From contig NZ_JAVDWH010000001.1 in NCBI RefSeq assembly GCF_031457275.1, positions 2,232,001 to 2,296,000 on the forward strand: DNA of 64,000 nt, given 5' to 3'. Below are positions 26,922 through 35,213 of this stretch, one piece after another. The DNA is from Aeromicrobium panaciterrae. GTDB lineage: Bacteria > Actinomycetota > Actinomycetes > Propionibacteriales > Nocardioidaceae. Each line of letters opens with the position of its first letter. Position 1 is the first letter of the stretch. Under the pieces are notes generated by a model. The model saw only the letters and a program-made list of their open reading frames with translations. It was not told where the DNA came from and ran no database searches. A program made the translations under genes and the position numbers.

Positions 26922-26959
26922 GTTTTGAGTCGGCTACCCGCAGGTTTCGGGAGTGTTAC
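26922..26959 (-). promoter_or_regulatory. GlnR-type operator upstream of amtB copy 1
   Basis: Read on the minus strand: GTAAC-N6-GAAAC-N6-GTAGC-N6-AAAAC. The actinobacterial GlnR box is gTnAc-n6-GaAAc, usually doubled with the same spacing. The first half is an exact match and the second has one mismatch per block. It overlaps the trmD stop and lies 86-123 nt before amtB, a normal operator distance. Confidence 0.65.
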
Positions 26960-27642
26960 ATCTCACCTGTGAGATCCGGGCGACGATCCTGGGTGCGCTC
27001 AACTGCCTTCTCGCGTCGCCAGGCGGCGATTGCCGCGTGGTTCCCCGATAGGAGAACGTCGGGTACGTCGAGCTCTCGCCACGATGCGGGCTTCGTATAG
27101 ACCGGGTATTCAAGCAGGCCGTCATCGCCGTGAGACTCCTCGACCAGCGACTCTGGGTTGCTCATGAAACCGGGAATCAGGCGTACGACGGCTTCGATCA
27201 TCGCGAGCGCTGCGACCTCTCCCCCGTTCAAAACGAAGTCACCGAGCGAGATCTCCTCGACCCGCCAGCGGGTTGCGGCGTGGTCCATGACGCGTTGATC
27301 AATGCCTTCGTAGCGTCCGCACGCGAAGACGAGGTGCCGTTCGCCGCTGAGTCGCTCAGCCGTGCGCTGGGTGAACACCTCACCTGACGGAGTCGGCACG
27401 ATGATGACGGCCTCGTCCGTGGTGACCGTGTCGAGAGCTTCGCCCCACGGCTCTGGCTTCATCACCATGCCCGCGCCGCCCCCGTACGGGGTGTCGTCGA
27501 CACTGCGGTGCTTGTCGCGGGTGAACTCGCGCAAGTCGTGTGCAGCGATCTCGAGCAGCCCTGCAGCCTGCGCCTTGCCTGCCAACGACAGCTGAAGCGC
27601 GTCGAGGTAGGCGGGGAAGATCGAGATGACGTCGATACGCAT
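26956..27642 (-). CDS. trmD: tRNA (guanine37-N1)-methyltransferase TrmD
   Basis: A 228-residue SPOUT-class enzyme methylating G37 of tRNAs and preventing frameshifts. The start ATG 27642 ([10 protein letters not shown]) lies 1 nt after the rimM stop. Motifs: [16 protein letters not shown] (knot loop), [13 protein letters not shown], and [28 protein letters not shown]. The 3' end overlaps the GlnR-like operator for the ammonium transporter. Confidence 0.96.
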   Translation of the reverse strand: MRIDVISIFPAYLDALQLSLAGKAQAAGLLEIAAHDLREFTRDKHRSVDDTPYGGGAGMVMKPEPWGEALDTVTTDEAVIIVPTPSGEVFTQRTAERLSGERHLVFACGRYEGIDQRVMDHAATRWRVEEISLGDFVLNGGEVAALAMIEAVVRLIPGFMSNPESLVEESHGDDGLLEYPVYTKPASWRELDVPDVLLSGNHAAIAAWRREKAVERTQDRRPDLTGEM

Positions 27643-27643
27643 C

Positions 27644-28159
27644 TCAATCGTCTCGCTCGGCCTTGTCAGGATCGAGGAGACCCTCGATCTCGTTGATCGT
27701 GACGAATCCACCACTCACGCTGACTTCAGGGATCAGGGCAGTCACGAACGGTACGAAGACCTCGCGGCCGTCGATCTTGATCGTCAACGTGTCCTGGTAC
27801 GGGCCATGGACGATTCCCGTCACGGTGCCGACAACGGCATCGCCGCTGCGCGCCTCGAGTCCGACCAACTGGTGGTCGTAGAACTCGTCGGGATCATCCG
27901 GGGTCTCGACGGGGTCGATCTCAGCTTCGAGGACCTTGCCGTGCAGGCCCTCGGCCGCCGTACGGTCGGCGATCTCCTTGAACGAGACGACCAGACGTCC
28001 ACTGTGGTGACGTGCCGTCGCGACAGTCAGCTTGCGATCGCCACAAATGACTGACGAGCCCGCGGCGAAACGCCGTTCGGGCTCGTCAGTTCGAATATCT
28101 ACGTTGAGCTCACCGCGAATGCCGTGGGCTCGACCAATGCGGCCGATGACGACCTGCAT
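27644..28159 (-). CDS. rimM: Ribosome maturation factor RimM
   Basis: A 171-residue 16S rRNA processing factor that binds S19 during 30S assembly. The N-terminal RimM beta barrel opens [18 protein letters not shown]; the C-terminal PRC-barrel has [22 protein letters not shown] and [20 protein letters not shown]. It is in the rpsP-khpA-rimM-trmD operon, 3 nt after khpA. Confidence 0.95.
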   Translation of the reverse strand: MQVVIGRIGRAHGIRGELNVDIRTDEPERRFAAGSSVICGDRKLTVATARHHSGRLVVSFKEIADRTAAEGLHGKVLEAEIDPVETPDDPDEFYDHQLVGLEARSGDAVVGTVTGIVHGPYQDTLTIKIDGREVFVPFVTALIPEVSVSGGFVTINEIEGLLDPDKAERDD

Positions 28160-28162
28160 GGG

Positions 28163-28414
28163 TCAGTTCCGGCGGTCGACGTCCACAAAATCGATGCGCG
28201 CGCCGCCCCTGCCGGCGATCGCGCCAGCGACCTTGCGGATGGCGGTTGCGGTACGACCTTGACGTCCGATGACCTTGCCGAGGTCGCTGGGATTGACCCG
28301 GACCTCGAACAGCTCACCGTTGCGTGTCTGCTTGGCTCGCACGTTGACGTCGTCAGGATTGTCGACGATGCCGGCGACCAGGTGCTCGATGACCTCGACG
28401 ATGGGCGCGGCCAC
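28163..28414 (-). CDS. khpA: KH-domain RNA-binding protein KhpA
   Basis: An 83-residue type II KH domain. The RNA-binding loop GxxG is in LGKVIGRQGRTATAIRKV. The family (formerly YlqC) pairs with KhpB in Firmicutes and binds many RNAs. It lies 2 nt after rpsP and 3 nt before rimM, its usual place. Confidence 0.92.
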   Translation of the reverse strand: MAAPIVEVIEHLVAGIVDNPDDVNVRAKQTRNGELFEVRVNPSDLGKVIGRQGRTATAIRKVAGAIAGRGGARIDFVDVDRRN

Positions 28415-28416
28415 GA

Positions 28417-29070
28417 TCAGGCCTTTGCCTCGTCAGCAGGTGCTTCCTCGGCGGCGGGCTCTTCAGCCTTTGCCTCGTCGGCGGGAGCCTCGTCAGCCTT
28501 TGCCTCTTCAGCAGGCGCAGCTTCAGCAGGTGCTTCCTCAGCGGCGGGCTCTTCAGCCTTCGCCTCTTCAGCAGCAGGTGCCTCATCGGCAGGCGACTCG
28601 ACCGGGGCGTCAGCCTTCGCCTCATCAGAAGGCGCAGTGTCGGCCTTCTTCTTGGCCGTGGTGGCTTCCTTGGCCTCGTCCTCAGCGGCAGCAGCAGCCT
28701 TCTTGGCAGCAGCAGCCTTGCGAGTTACGGCGTCAGCCTTGTTGTCGCTGTGGAGCTCCTTGAGCGCTTCCTGGAAGATCTCTTCCTTGTCGCGCTTCGG
28801 CTCAGCAAACTTCATGGTGTTCTTGCCACCGATGTCGCCGGTGATCTTGAGCAGTGCGGCGACGGCTTCGGTCGGCTGAGCGCCAACTCCGAGCCAGTAC
28901 TTGGCACGGTCGCCATCGATCTTGATGATCGACGGGTCGGCCTTGGGGTTGTACGTACCGATCTCTTCGATCACGCGACCGTCGCGCTTGGTGCGCGAGT
29001 CGGCGATGACGATGCGGTAGAACGGCGTGCGGATCTTGCCCATGCGCTTCAGGCGAATCTTGACTGCCAC
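28417..29070 (-). CDS. rpsP: 30S ribosomal protein S16 with long acidic Ala-rich tail
   Basis: A 217-residue S16. Residues 1-85 are the ordinary S16 ([26 protein letters not shown]...; [21 protein letters not shown]). The rest, about 125 residues, is a low-complexity extension rich in Ala, Glu, Lys and Pro, with repeated AEEAPAD/AKAEEPA units. Usual S16 is 80-90 residues, though actinobacterial forms often carry shorter Ala/Glu tails. Unlike the S2 tail it is net acidic. The gene starts the khpA-rimM-trmD operon. Confidence 0.95.
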   Translation of the reverse strand: MAVKIRLKRMGKIRTPFYRIVIADSRTKRDGRVIEEIGTYNPKADPSIIKIDGDRAKYWLGVGAQPTEAVAALLKITGDIGGKNTMKFAEPKRDKEEIFQEALKELHSDNKADAVTRKAAAAKKAAAAAEDEAKEATTAKKKADTAPSDEAKADAPVESPADEAPAAEEAKAEEPAAEEAPAEAAPAEEAKADEAPADEAKAEEPAAEEAPADEAKA

Positions 29071-29199
29071 GAGTGTGGTGTCTCCTCAGAATCTTGTATG
29101 TGGTGACTTGCCGGTGCCGCGTGGGGACACGGCCGACGAAATCTGTGTGCCGGAGCATGTGGGAGAGAGGGCCCTCACGCGTACCGGACGCAAGGAGTC

Positions 29200-29229
29200 A
29201 TTCTGCCAGACCGCTGGCCCTTGCTCCAA
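29200..29229 (-). promoter_or_regulatory. Candidate promoter of the rpsP operon
   Basis: On the minus strand TTGGAG (29229-29224) and CAGAAT (29205-29200) are 18 bp apart, resembling a housekeeping -35/-10 pair. Transcription would start near 29193, giving a leader of about 120 nt. Confidence 0.4.
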
Positions 29230-29246
29230 TTCGTGGCTCCAATTCG
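29223..29246. repeat. Direct repeat upstream of rpsP
   Basis: GCTCCAATTCG occurs twice, with a 13-bp period (29223-29233 and 29236-29246). One copy includes the candidate -35 of the rpsP promoter, so it could be a regulator site. No other match was seen nearby. Confidence 0.45.
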
Positions 29247-29262
29247 GAGATGCAACCGGCGC

Positions 29263-30093
29263 TCAGAGGAGCCGCTTGCCCTTCTTGATCCGGCGACGGA
29301 CGTCCCAGATGTAGACGTTGAACGGGTATTCGCGCACGAAACGAGGCGAGAAGCGAGAGAGCCGACCACATACGCGGAAGAACCTGTCGAAGCGCTTCTG
29401 CTGCTTGTCAGTCCAGTTGGCATGCATCTGGTCGCGCAGAACCTGCGGCAGGAAGCCGATCGTGAAGAATCGGCTGGAAGGCACGAACGGCCAACGCGCC
29501 CAAGCCGGGAGCTGCTTGAGGTTGGTGAGCGACCAGAGGTATTCGCGGGTGACGTCATCGATCTCGCATTTGGCAAGGCCCTGCTCCCAGTACTCGTCGA
29601 AGGCAGCGCGATCGGCGGGCCACTGGTCCTGAGTCACTTGCAGCGAGGTGCCGAGCTTGGCCGCCTCGTCATAGATGTAGTCGGCGATGTCCTCATCGAT
29701 CTCACCGTGCATGGCCTCGTAGCCGAGTTTGAAGCCCATGTAGAGGCACGCAGCGACCCAAAGCTGAAGATCCCTGTCGAACGCGTTGAACTTCACCTCG
29801 GCGCCAGGCTGCGACTTGACGTATTTGTGGACCTCGTTGACCGCCTCGCGAAAGGCGTTGATCTCTTCGTCTGTGCCGAGCGTCGCCACGGCGAGATAGC
29901 TGAGCGTCGTACGCAGCCGCTTCATCGGATGCTTGAACACGTTGCCGCTGTCGACCTTGCCGTAGACCACGCCATAGCCGACTGGCTTGAGGGCCAACTG
30001 CATGATCACGTTGGCCGTCGCGCCCTGCATCATCATGGGGTCGAACGTGTAGCGCAGCCGATGGTCGTCGGGCAGGACTGTCGCGGTTGCCAT
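29263..30093 (-). CDS. MpaB/Lcp-type (DUF2236) oxygenase-like protein
   Basis: A 276-residue protein of the oxygenase MpaB (DUF2236) family. Of two adjacent ATGs, 30093 has the better spacing to GGAG. Features include FDPMMMQGATANVIMQLALKPVGYGV, a histidine in VNEVHKYVKS, and the aromatic helix LQLWVAACLYMGFKLGYEAMHG. Related proteins include latex-clearing haem oxygenases; haem binding cannot be confirmed from sequence. It is divergent from the TetR gene, the usual sign of local repression, with 73 nt between. Confidence 0.75.
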   Translation of the reverse strand: MATATVLPDDHRLRYTFDPMMMQGATANVIMQLALKPVGYGVVYGKVDSGNVFKHPMKRLRTTLSYLAVATLGTDEEINAFREAVNEVHKYVKSQPGAEVKFNAFDRDLQLWVAACLYMGFKLGYEAMHGEIDEDIADYIYDEAAKLGTSLQVTQDQWPADRAAFDEYWEQGLAKCEIDDVTREYLWSLTNLKQLPAWARWPFVPSSRFFTIGFLPQVLRDQMHANWTDKQQKRFDRFFRVCGRLSRFSPRFVREYPFNVYIWDVRRRIKKGKRLL

Positions 30094-30142
30094 CATGCTC
30101 CAAAATCTGAGAACGTCTGTTAGCACTTATGGAACACTCCGC

Positions 30143-30154
30143 ACACGCACGTGT
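30143..30154. promoter_or_regulatory. Candidate operator between mpaB-like and tetR genes
   Basis: ACACG-CA-CGTGT is a 12-bp inverted repeat placed between the two divergent starts. TetR proteins bind dyads of this kind in such gaps. A CAAGAT element (30155-30160) would place a leaderless start at the TetR ATG. Confidence 0.4.
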
Positions 30155-30166
30155 CAAGATGTACGT

Positions 30167-30796
30167 ATGAGCACGTCCGCGTCAGTCCGCCCATACGGCG
30201 GCGTCAACGCCGATCAGCGCGCCTCCGAGCGCCGCGAACGGCTACTCGACGCTGGTCTCGACCTGCTCGGTTCAGCCGACGACTCGGTGACGCTGACCGT
30301 ACGCGGCGTGTGCGCCCAGGCCGGCGTCGTTGCGCGCTACTTCTACGAGTCCTTCGCCGACAGCGACGCGCTTGCGGTCGAGGTCTATGAACGGGTCATC
30401 ACGAATCTCGTCGACGAGACCCTGGCAGCTCTCGCGACATCCCCCGAAGAAGAGCAGGAGCGGATCCGCACGGGTCTCAGCGCGATCGTTGCGCACCTCG
30501 CTGCTGATCCTCGTCGCGGGCGACTGATCTTCACCACCGCCCTGTCTCATCCCGCGCTCGCTGCGAAGCGGCTCGAGATGGTCCGCATGTTCGCGGGACT
30601 GCTTGCAGCCCAAGCGCAATCGTTCTACAAGACCGATCCGACAGCCCGCCTTGATGCGGTTGCCCGGTTCCTCGTGGGCGGATTCGGCGAGACGCTCACC
30701 GCGTGGCAGCACGGTGACCTCGACGTGACGCAGGAAGAACTGGTCGACCTCTGTGTCGCGCTGTTCGCCTCGTCAGCCGCCTCTGTGCGCGACTAG
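30167..30796 (+). CDS. TetR family transcriptional regulator
   Basis: A 209-residue one-component repressor. Start ATG 30167 (MSTSASVRPYGG). The helix-turn-helix lies about residues 18-65 (SERRERLLDAGLDLLG then VTLTVRGVCAQAGVVARYFYESFADSDAL). The C-terminal ligand domain has a run of helices with no recognisable ligand signature. It probably controls the divergent MpaB-like gene and perhaps itself. Its stop overlaps that of the convergent crotonase (CTAG). Confidence 0.9.
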   Translation: MSTSASVRPYGGVNADQRASERRERLLDAGLDLLGSADDSVTLTVRGVCAQAGVVARYFYESFADSDALAVEVYERVITNLVDETLAALATSPEEEQERIRTGLSAIVAHLAADPRRGRLIFTTALSHPALAAKRLEMVRMFAGLLAAQAQSFYKTDPTARLDAVARFLVGGFGETLTAWQHGDLDVTQEELVDLCVALFASSAASVRD

Positions 30797-31581
30797 AACT
30801 CACCGTGGCGGCCGGCGCCTTCGCTGAACGCCTTGGCGCCCTCGGCAGCATCTGGGTTGGACATCAGCATTTGGATGCCGGCTGATCCCTCGGACCGCAG
30901 CGCAGCGTCGAGCGGCAGGTCCCATTGGCGGTATGCCGACGCGCGGTCGGCCTTCATACAGGCGGCCGGGAACGCAGCAATCTGCTCGGCGAGATCGTGA
31001 GCAGCGGTCAACGACTCCCCTACCGGTACGACGCGGTTGGCGAGACCCATCTGCAGCGCTTCGTGCGCTCCGACGGGTCGCCCGGTGAGGATCATGTCGA
31101 GAGCGCGGCCCTGTCCAACGATGCGCGGAAGGCGTACGGTGCCGCCGTCGATCAGCGGAACGCCCCAGCGACGACAGAACACACCGAACACGGCGTCCTC
31201 CTCGACCACCCGAAGATCCGCCCAGAGAGCCAACTCGAGGCCACCGGCGACCGCGTGACCGGCGACAGCAGCAATGACGGGCTTGGTGAGCTCCATACGA
31301 GAAGGACCCATCGGTCCATCTCCCCCGCCGGTTGAATCCAGCTCATTGCGTCGGGACGTATCGAATGCCTGCAGGTCGGCGCCAGCGCAGAATGTGCCTT
31401 CGGCGCCCGTCAGGACGGCGACAGCGAGGTCGTCATTGCCCTCGAACTCCTCGAACGCATCTCGGAGCTGTCGCGCCGTTGGTCCGTCTACGGCGTTGCG
31501 CACCTCCGGACGGTCGATCGTGATGGTGCAGATGGCGTCATCGATGTCGAGACGTACGGTCCGTTTCACCTCAGTGCTCAT
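30793..31581 (-). CDS. Enoyl-CoA hydratase/isomerase family protein
   Basis: A 262-residue crotonase. ATG 31581 ([12 protein letters not shown]) is chosen over the longer frame because the crotonase domain starts at once. Motifs: [10 protein letters not shown] (oxyanion hole) and [16 protein letters not shown]. The first catalytic Glu position is kept (GGLELA), while the second region reads [16 protein letters not shown], without the usual Glu. This variant is common among actinobacterial EchA proteins of unknown substrate. Confidence 0.85.
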   Translation of the reverse strand: MSTEVKRTVRLDIDDAICTITIDRPEVRNAVDGPTARQLRDAFEEFEGNDDLAVAVLTGAEGTFCAGADLQAFDTSRRNELDSTGGGDGPMGPSRMELTKPVIAAVAGHAVAGGLELALWADLRVVEEDAVFGVFCRRWGVPLIDGGTVRLPRIVGQGRALDMILTGRPVGAHEALQMGLANRVVPVGESLTAAHDLAEQIAAFPAACMKADRASAYRQWDLPLDAALRSEGSAGIQMLMSNPDAAEGAKAFSEGAGRHGEF

Positions 31582-31646
31582 GCACCCATTCTTGCCACAC
31601 GTCCGGATCATCAAGAAGTCGGTCCGGCGCGCCCTATCCTGATGCG

Positions 31647-31988
31647 GTGAACCTGCCACCGTGTCCGTCCTGCGCCTGCGAATACACGTACGAGATGGGC
31701 GAACTGATCGTTTGCCCAGAATGCGCGTACGAGTGGTCGCCGGCCGAAGCCGAGGCCGCTGAGGCCGAGGCGCAGATCAAGGACGCGTACGGCACCGTCC
31801 TGAACAACGGCGACACTGTGACGATCATCAAGGACCTCAAGGTCAAGGGTCAGGCGTTGTCGATCAAGGTCGGCACCAAGGTGCGCAACATTCGGCTCGT
31901 CGACGGCGTCGGCGACCACGACATTGACTGCAAAGTTGACGGGTTTGGTCCGATGCAGCTGAAGTCCAGCGTGGTCAAGAAGGCTTGA
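31647..31988 (+). CDS. PhnA/YjdM family zinc-ribbon protein
   Basis: A 113-residue protein with an N-terminal zinc ribbon (CPSC...CPEC, spacing 17) and a C-terminal SH3-like PhnA domain ([42 protein letters not shown]). Despite the historical PhnA name it is not phosphonoacetate hydrolase; function is unknown. The start is GTG 31647. It overlaps the 3' end of the convergent sterol-desaturase-family gene by 14 bp. Confidence 0.88.
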   Translation: MNLPPCPSCACEYTYEMGELIVCPECAYEWSPAEAEAAEAEAQIKDAYGTVLNNGDTVTIIKDLKVKGQALSIKVGTKVRNIRLVDGVGDHDIDCKVDGFGPMQLKSSVVKKA

Positions 31989-32886
31989 CGGTCTTGGCTG
32001 GCTGCCCAGGCGCCCAGCCCGGTGGGCCGAAGACATAGCCGAGCTTGTCTCGGAGCCGAGGCGCACGGCGGGCGTCCTGCCAGATGCGCTTGTATTCGCC
32101 GTACTGGAGCGACCACACGTTGTATGTCTCGACCGGCACTGTCAGCCCGTACGTGGGGCGATGCAGTTCAGGCTGGAACGACTTGAACATCCGGTCCCAG
32201 ATGATCAGCATTCCGGCGTAGTTGCGATCCAGGTAGATCGGATCAGAGCCGTGATGCACGCGATGGTGTGAAGGCGTGTTGAAGATGAACTCCCAGAAGC
32301 GCGGCAGCTTCTCGATCTTTTCGGTATGCAGGTGGAACTGCCAGATCAGGTTGATTGAGAAGACGAAGTAGATCATCCACGGCGGCACGCCAAGGAGAGG
32401 CAACGGAAGCCACACGACGACCTCAAACCACTGATTCCACTTTTGCCTCAAGGCGGTCGAGAAGTTGAAGTAAACGCTCGAGTGGTGTGCTTGATGGCCA
32501 GCCCAGCCAAGGCGTACCCGGTGAGCGAAGCGGTGGTACGTGTAGAACAGCAGGTCGACACCGAGCAGCACGCCAACCCAGGTCCACGGGTTCTCGGCCG
32601 ACAGATGCCACGGCGCCAGGTGCACGTAGATCACCGTGTAAAGCAGGAACGCTGCCGTACGAAACACCGCCGAGAACCCGATTGAGCCGAAGAACATCGT
32701 CAGGCTGGCCCGGGTGTCCTCCTTGAGGTAGCCCTTGACCATCACGTTGCCAGCAGCGACGTCTGCCTCACGGTCGTGCTTGGCCTCGTTCTTCACCGCT
32801 GCCATCTCGATGAACATGAACAACAGGAAGAACGGGATCGCGGCACCGGCCGGATCCTTCAGATTGTGCGAAAACGCCTCCCACAT
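31975..32886 (-). CDS. Sterol desaturase/fatty acid hydroxylase family protein
   Basis: A 303-residue membrane di-iron enzyme. The frame extends to 33216, but ATG 32886 ([12 protein letters not shown]) is chosen because the extension lies opposite ArsC and is not conserved-looking. Four to five membrane segments are visible. The eight-histidine set of the superfamily is present: HRFAH, HQAHH, and HHRVHH, plus QFHLHTE. It oxidises C-H bonds of a lipid in the family; the true substrate is unknown. It diverges from the ArsC-family gene. Confidence 0.87.
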   Translation of the reverse strand: MWEAFSHNLKDPAGAAIPFFLLFMFIEMAAVKNEAKHDREADVAAGNVMVKGYLKEDTRASLTMFFGSIGFSAVFRTAAFLLYTVIYVHLAPWHLSAENPWTWVGVLLGVDLLFYTYHRFAHRVRLGWAGHQAHHSSVYFNFSTALRQKWNQWFEVVVWLPLPLLGVPPWMIYFVFSINLIWQFHLHTEKIEKLPRFWEFIFNTPSHHRVHHGSDPIYLDRNYAGMLIIWDRMFKSFQPELHRPTYGLTVPVETYNVWSLQYGEYKRIWQDARRAPRLRDKLGYVFGPPGWAPGQPAKTVKPS

Positions 32887-32952
32887 CCGGACATCGTCGC
32901 ATGCGAGGTGGGCCGCCGACAGCAGTTCTGCTGCGGTCGTATGCTCGGCGGC

Positions 32953-33306
32953 ATGGCTGACGTGACGATCCTCCACAACACCGCGTGCTCGACCTCGAGG
33001 CACGCCCTCGACGAGGCGTCCGTGTCCGGCATCGAGCCTGAGATCGTGCAGTACCTCAAGAAGCCACTGACCCGAGACGAGCTGCTCGACCTGATCGAAA
33101 AGCTCGAGGATCCCGCTGCCGATCTCGTACGCAAGGACGGCTTCTTCAAGGGTCTCGAGCTGAACCCCGACGACTACACGACGCCTTCGGCCGTCGCTGA
33201 TCTGCTCGTTGAACATCCCCGCCTGATGCAGCGTCCCGTGCTCGTACGCGGAGACCGCGCCATCATCGGTCGACCCAAGGACCGGGTCGCCGCGTTCTTG
33301 GCCTAG
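32953..33306 (+). CDS. ArsC-family arsenate reductase-like protein
   Basis: A 117-residue thioredoxin-fold protein. The start ATG 32953 gives MADVTILHNTACSTSRHALDEA. The catalytic cysteine is expected at HNTACSTSR, as in glutaredoxin-coupled ArsC (HNPACGTSR). Arg residues in RPVLVRG and IIGRPKDRV correspond to the substrate-binding arginines. Many proteins of this family (YfgD/Spx type) are not arsenate reductases; no ars genes are nearby, so the name is by family only. The stop overlaps the convergent ABC gene (CTAG). Confidence 0.8.
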   Translation: MADVTILHNTACSTSRHALDEASVSGIEPEIVQYLKKPLTRDELLDLIEKLEDPAADLVRKDGFFKGLELNPDDYTTPSAVADLLVEHPRLMQRPVLVRGDRAIIGRPKDRVAAFLA

Positions 33307-35213
33307 ACGGTCGAGCCGGCGAATTGGGCGCTGTAAAGACGCTCGTATGCGCCACCCGCGGCTCGCAGAGAGTCATGCGTGCCCTGTTCGACGATGTGGC
33401 CGTCTTCCATCACGACGATGTGGTCGGCGTCGCGAATCGTCGACAGACGGTGAGCGATCACGAACGACGTGCGACCCGAACGCAGTTGCTCCATGGCGCC
33501 CTGCACCAGCGACTCCGTACGGGTGTCGACCGAGCTCGTTGCCTCGTCGAGCACCAGGATCGCCGGGTCGGCGAGGAACGCACGCGCGATCGTCAACAAC
33601 TGTCGCTGACCTGCGCTGACGTTGGTGCCCTCGTCCTCGATGATCGTGTCGTAGCCGTCGGGCGACGTACGCACGAAGTGGTCGACGTACGCAGCCTCTG
33701 CAGCCGCCATGACCTGTTCTTCGGTCGCGCGGTGTGCGCCGTACGCAATGTTCTCGCGGATCGTCCCCTTGAACAGCCACGTGTCCTGAAGCACGACGCC
33801 GAAATTGTCGCGCAGCAAACTGCGATCCATGTGCGAGATGTCGACATCGTCGAGCGTGATCCGCCCAGCCTGGACGTCATAGAAGCGCAGCACGAGATTG
33901 GTCAGCGTGGTCTTGCCCGCACCCGTCGGACCAACGATGGCAATCGTCTGTCCGGGCTCGGCGGTCAGATTGAGGTGCTCGATCAGCGGCTCATCCGGCT
34001 TGTACGCGAATGAGACGTCATCGAACACGACGCGACCGCGTATGGGATCGGGGAACGGCGCGTCGGCAATGTCGGCGCTCTCTTCGGGCTCGTCAAGCAG
34101 ACGGAACACTCGTTCCGCCGAGGCAAGACCCGACTGGAGCAGGTTGATCATTGCGGCGACCTGCGTCAGCGGCTGGGTGAATTGGCGTGAGTACTGAATG
34201 AACGCCTGTACGTCACCGATACTCAGCGAGCCGGATGCCACGCGCAGACCACCGATGACGGCGACGAGCACGTAGTTGAGGTTGGACACGAACATCATCA
34301 CGGGCTGGATCACGCCGGAGATGAACTGCGCCTTGAACGCCGCCTTGAACAGATCGTCATTGCGCTCGTCGAACACCTTGCGAGCCTCGGCCTGGCGTCC
34401 GAACACCTTGACGACCTCGTGGCCGGTGAAGACCTCTTCGATGTGCCCGTTGAGCCGCCCGGTGCTGGCCCACTGCGCCATGAACTGAGGCTGCGAACGC
34501 TTGGCGATCGCCTTGGTCAGCAGGAACGCGATGGGGATCGTTCCGACCGCAACCAGAGCCAGAAGCGGCGAGATGATCAGCATCATCGTGAGCGTGCCAA
34601 TCACCATCAGGATCGAGGTGAGGAGCTGGCTCATCGTCTGCTGGAACGACTGCGCGATGTTGTCGATGTCGTTGGTCGTCTTGGACAGCACTTCTCCGCG
34701 TTCGGTCTTGTCGAAGTACGACAGCGGCATCCGGTGAATCTTGGCTTCAACATCGTCACGGAGAGTCGCAACGGTGCGCTGCACGACGGTCGTCGTGACG
34801 ACACCCTGGAACCACGTCAGGACCGATGCGACGACGTACAAGACGAGTACGGCACCGAGCACCCACGAAAGCGACGTGTAGTCGATGCCCTTGCCAGGCT
34901 GCAGGTCGACTGAGCCCACGAGCGATGCGAGCTTGTCCTCGCCATTCGCGCGTAGCTGCGCGACGACCTCCGCCTTGGTTGCGCCGTCCGGGAACTTGCT
35001 CGACAAGAAGCCCGTGAAGACGATGTCAGTTGCGTGACCGAGGATCTTCGGTCCGACGACCGTGAGGATCGTGCCGACGACACCAAACGAGATGACACCC
35101 CAGACAAGGAGACGATCGCGCAGGAGTCGCTCGGCGAGGCGTTTGAACGTCGCCTTGAAGTCCTTGGGCTTGGCCGGTGGAAGTCCGAGCATCGGCCCAC
35201 GCATCGCACTCAT
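33303..35213 (-). CDS. ABC exporter half, ATP-binding and permease, canonical site
   Basis: A 636-residue half-transporter with six membrane helices (about residues 35-345) then an ATPase. Motifs: Walker A GPTGAGKTT, Q-loop VLQDTW, signature VSAGQRQ (usual LSGGQ weakened at the third position), Walker B ILVLDEATSSVD with catalytic Glu, and H-loop IAHRLSTIRDAD. A long N-terminal lead of about 30 residues precedes helix 1. Its ATG overlaps the stop of the partner gene by 4 bp. The pair is a heterodimeric exporter of the TM287/288, LmrCD and BmrCD type; the substrate is unknown and probably a drug or lipid. Confidence 0.92.
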   Translation of the reverse strand: MSAMRGPMLGLPPAKPKDFKATFKRLAERLLRDRLLVWGVISFGVVGTILTVVGPKILGHATDIVFTGFLSSKFPDGATKAEVVAQLRANGEDKLASLVGSVDLQPGKGIDYTSLSWVLGAVLVLYVVASVLTWFQGVVTTTVVQRTVATLRDDVEAKIHRMPLSYFDKTERGEVLSKTTNDIDNIAQSFQQTMSQLLTSILMVIGTLTMMLIISPLLALVAVGTIPIAFLLTKAIAKRSQPQFMAQWASTGRLNGHIEEVFTGHEVVKVFGRQAEARKVFDERNDDLFKAAFKAQFISGVIQPVMMFVSNLNYVLVAVIGGLRVASGSLSIGDVQAFIQYSRQFTQPLTQVAAMINLLQSGLASAERVFRLLDEPEESADIADAPFPDPIRGRVVFDDVSFAYKPDEPLIEHLNLTAEPGQTIAIVGPTGAGKTTLTNLVLRFYDVQAGRITLDDVDISHMDRSLLRDNFGVVLQDTWLFKGTIRENIAYGAHRATEEQVMAAAEAAYVDHFVRTSPDGYDTIIEDEGTNVSAGQRQLLTIARAFLADPAILVLDEATSSVDTRTESLVQGAMEQLRSGRTSFVIAHRLSTIRDADHIVVMEDGHIVEQGTHDSLRAAGGAYERLYSAQFAGSTV

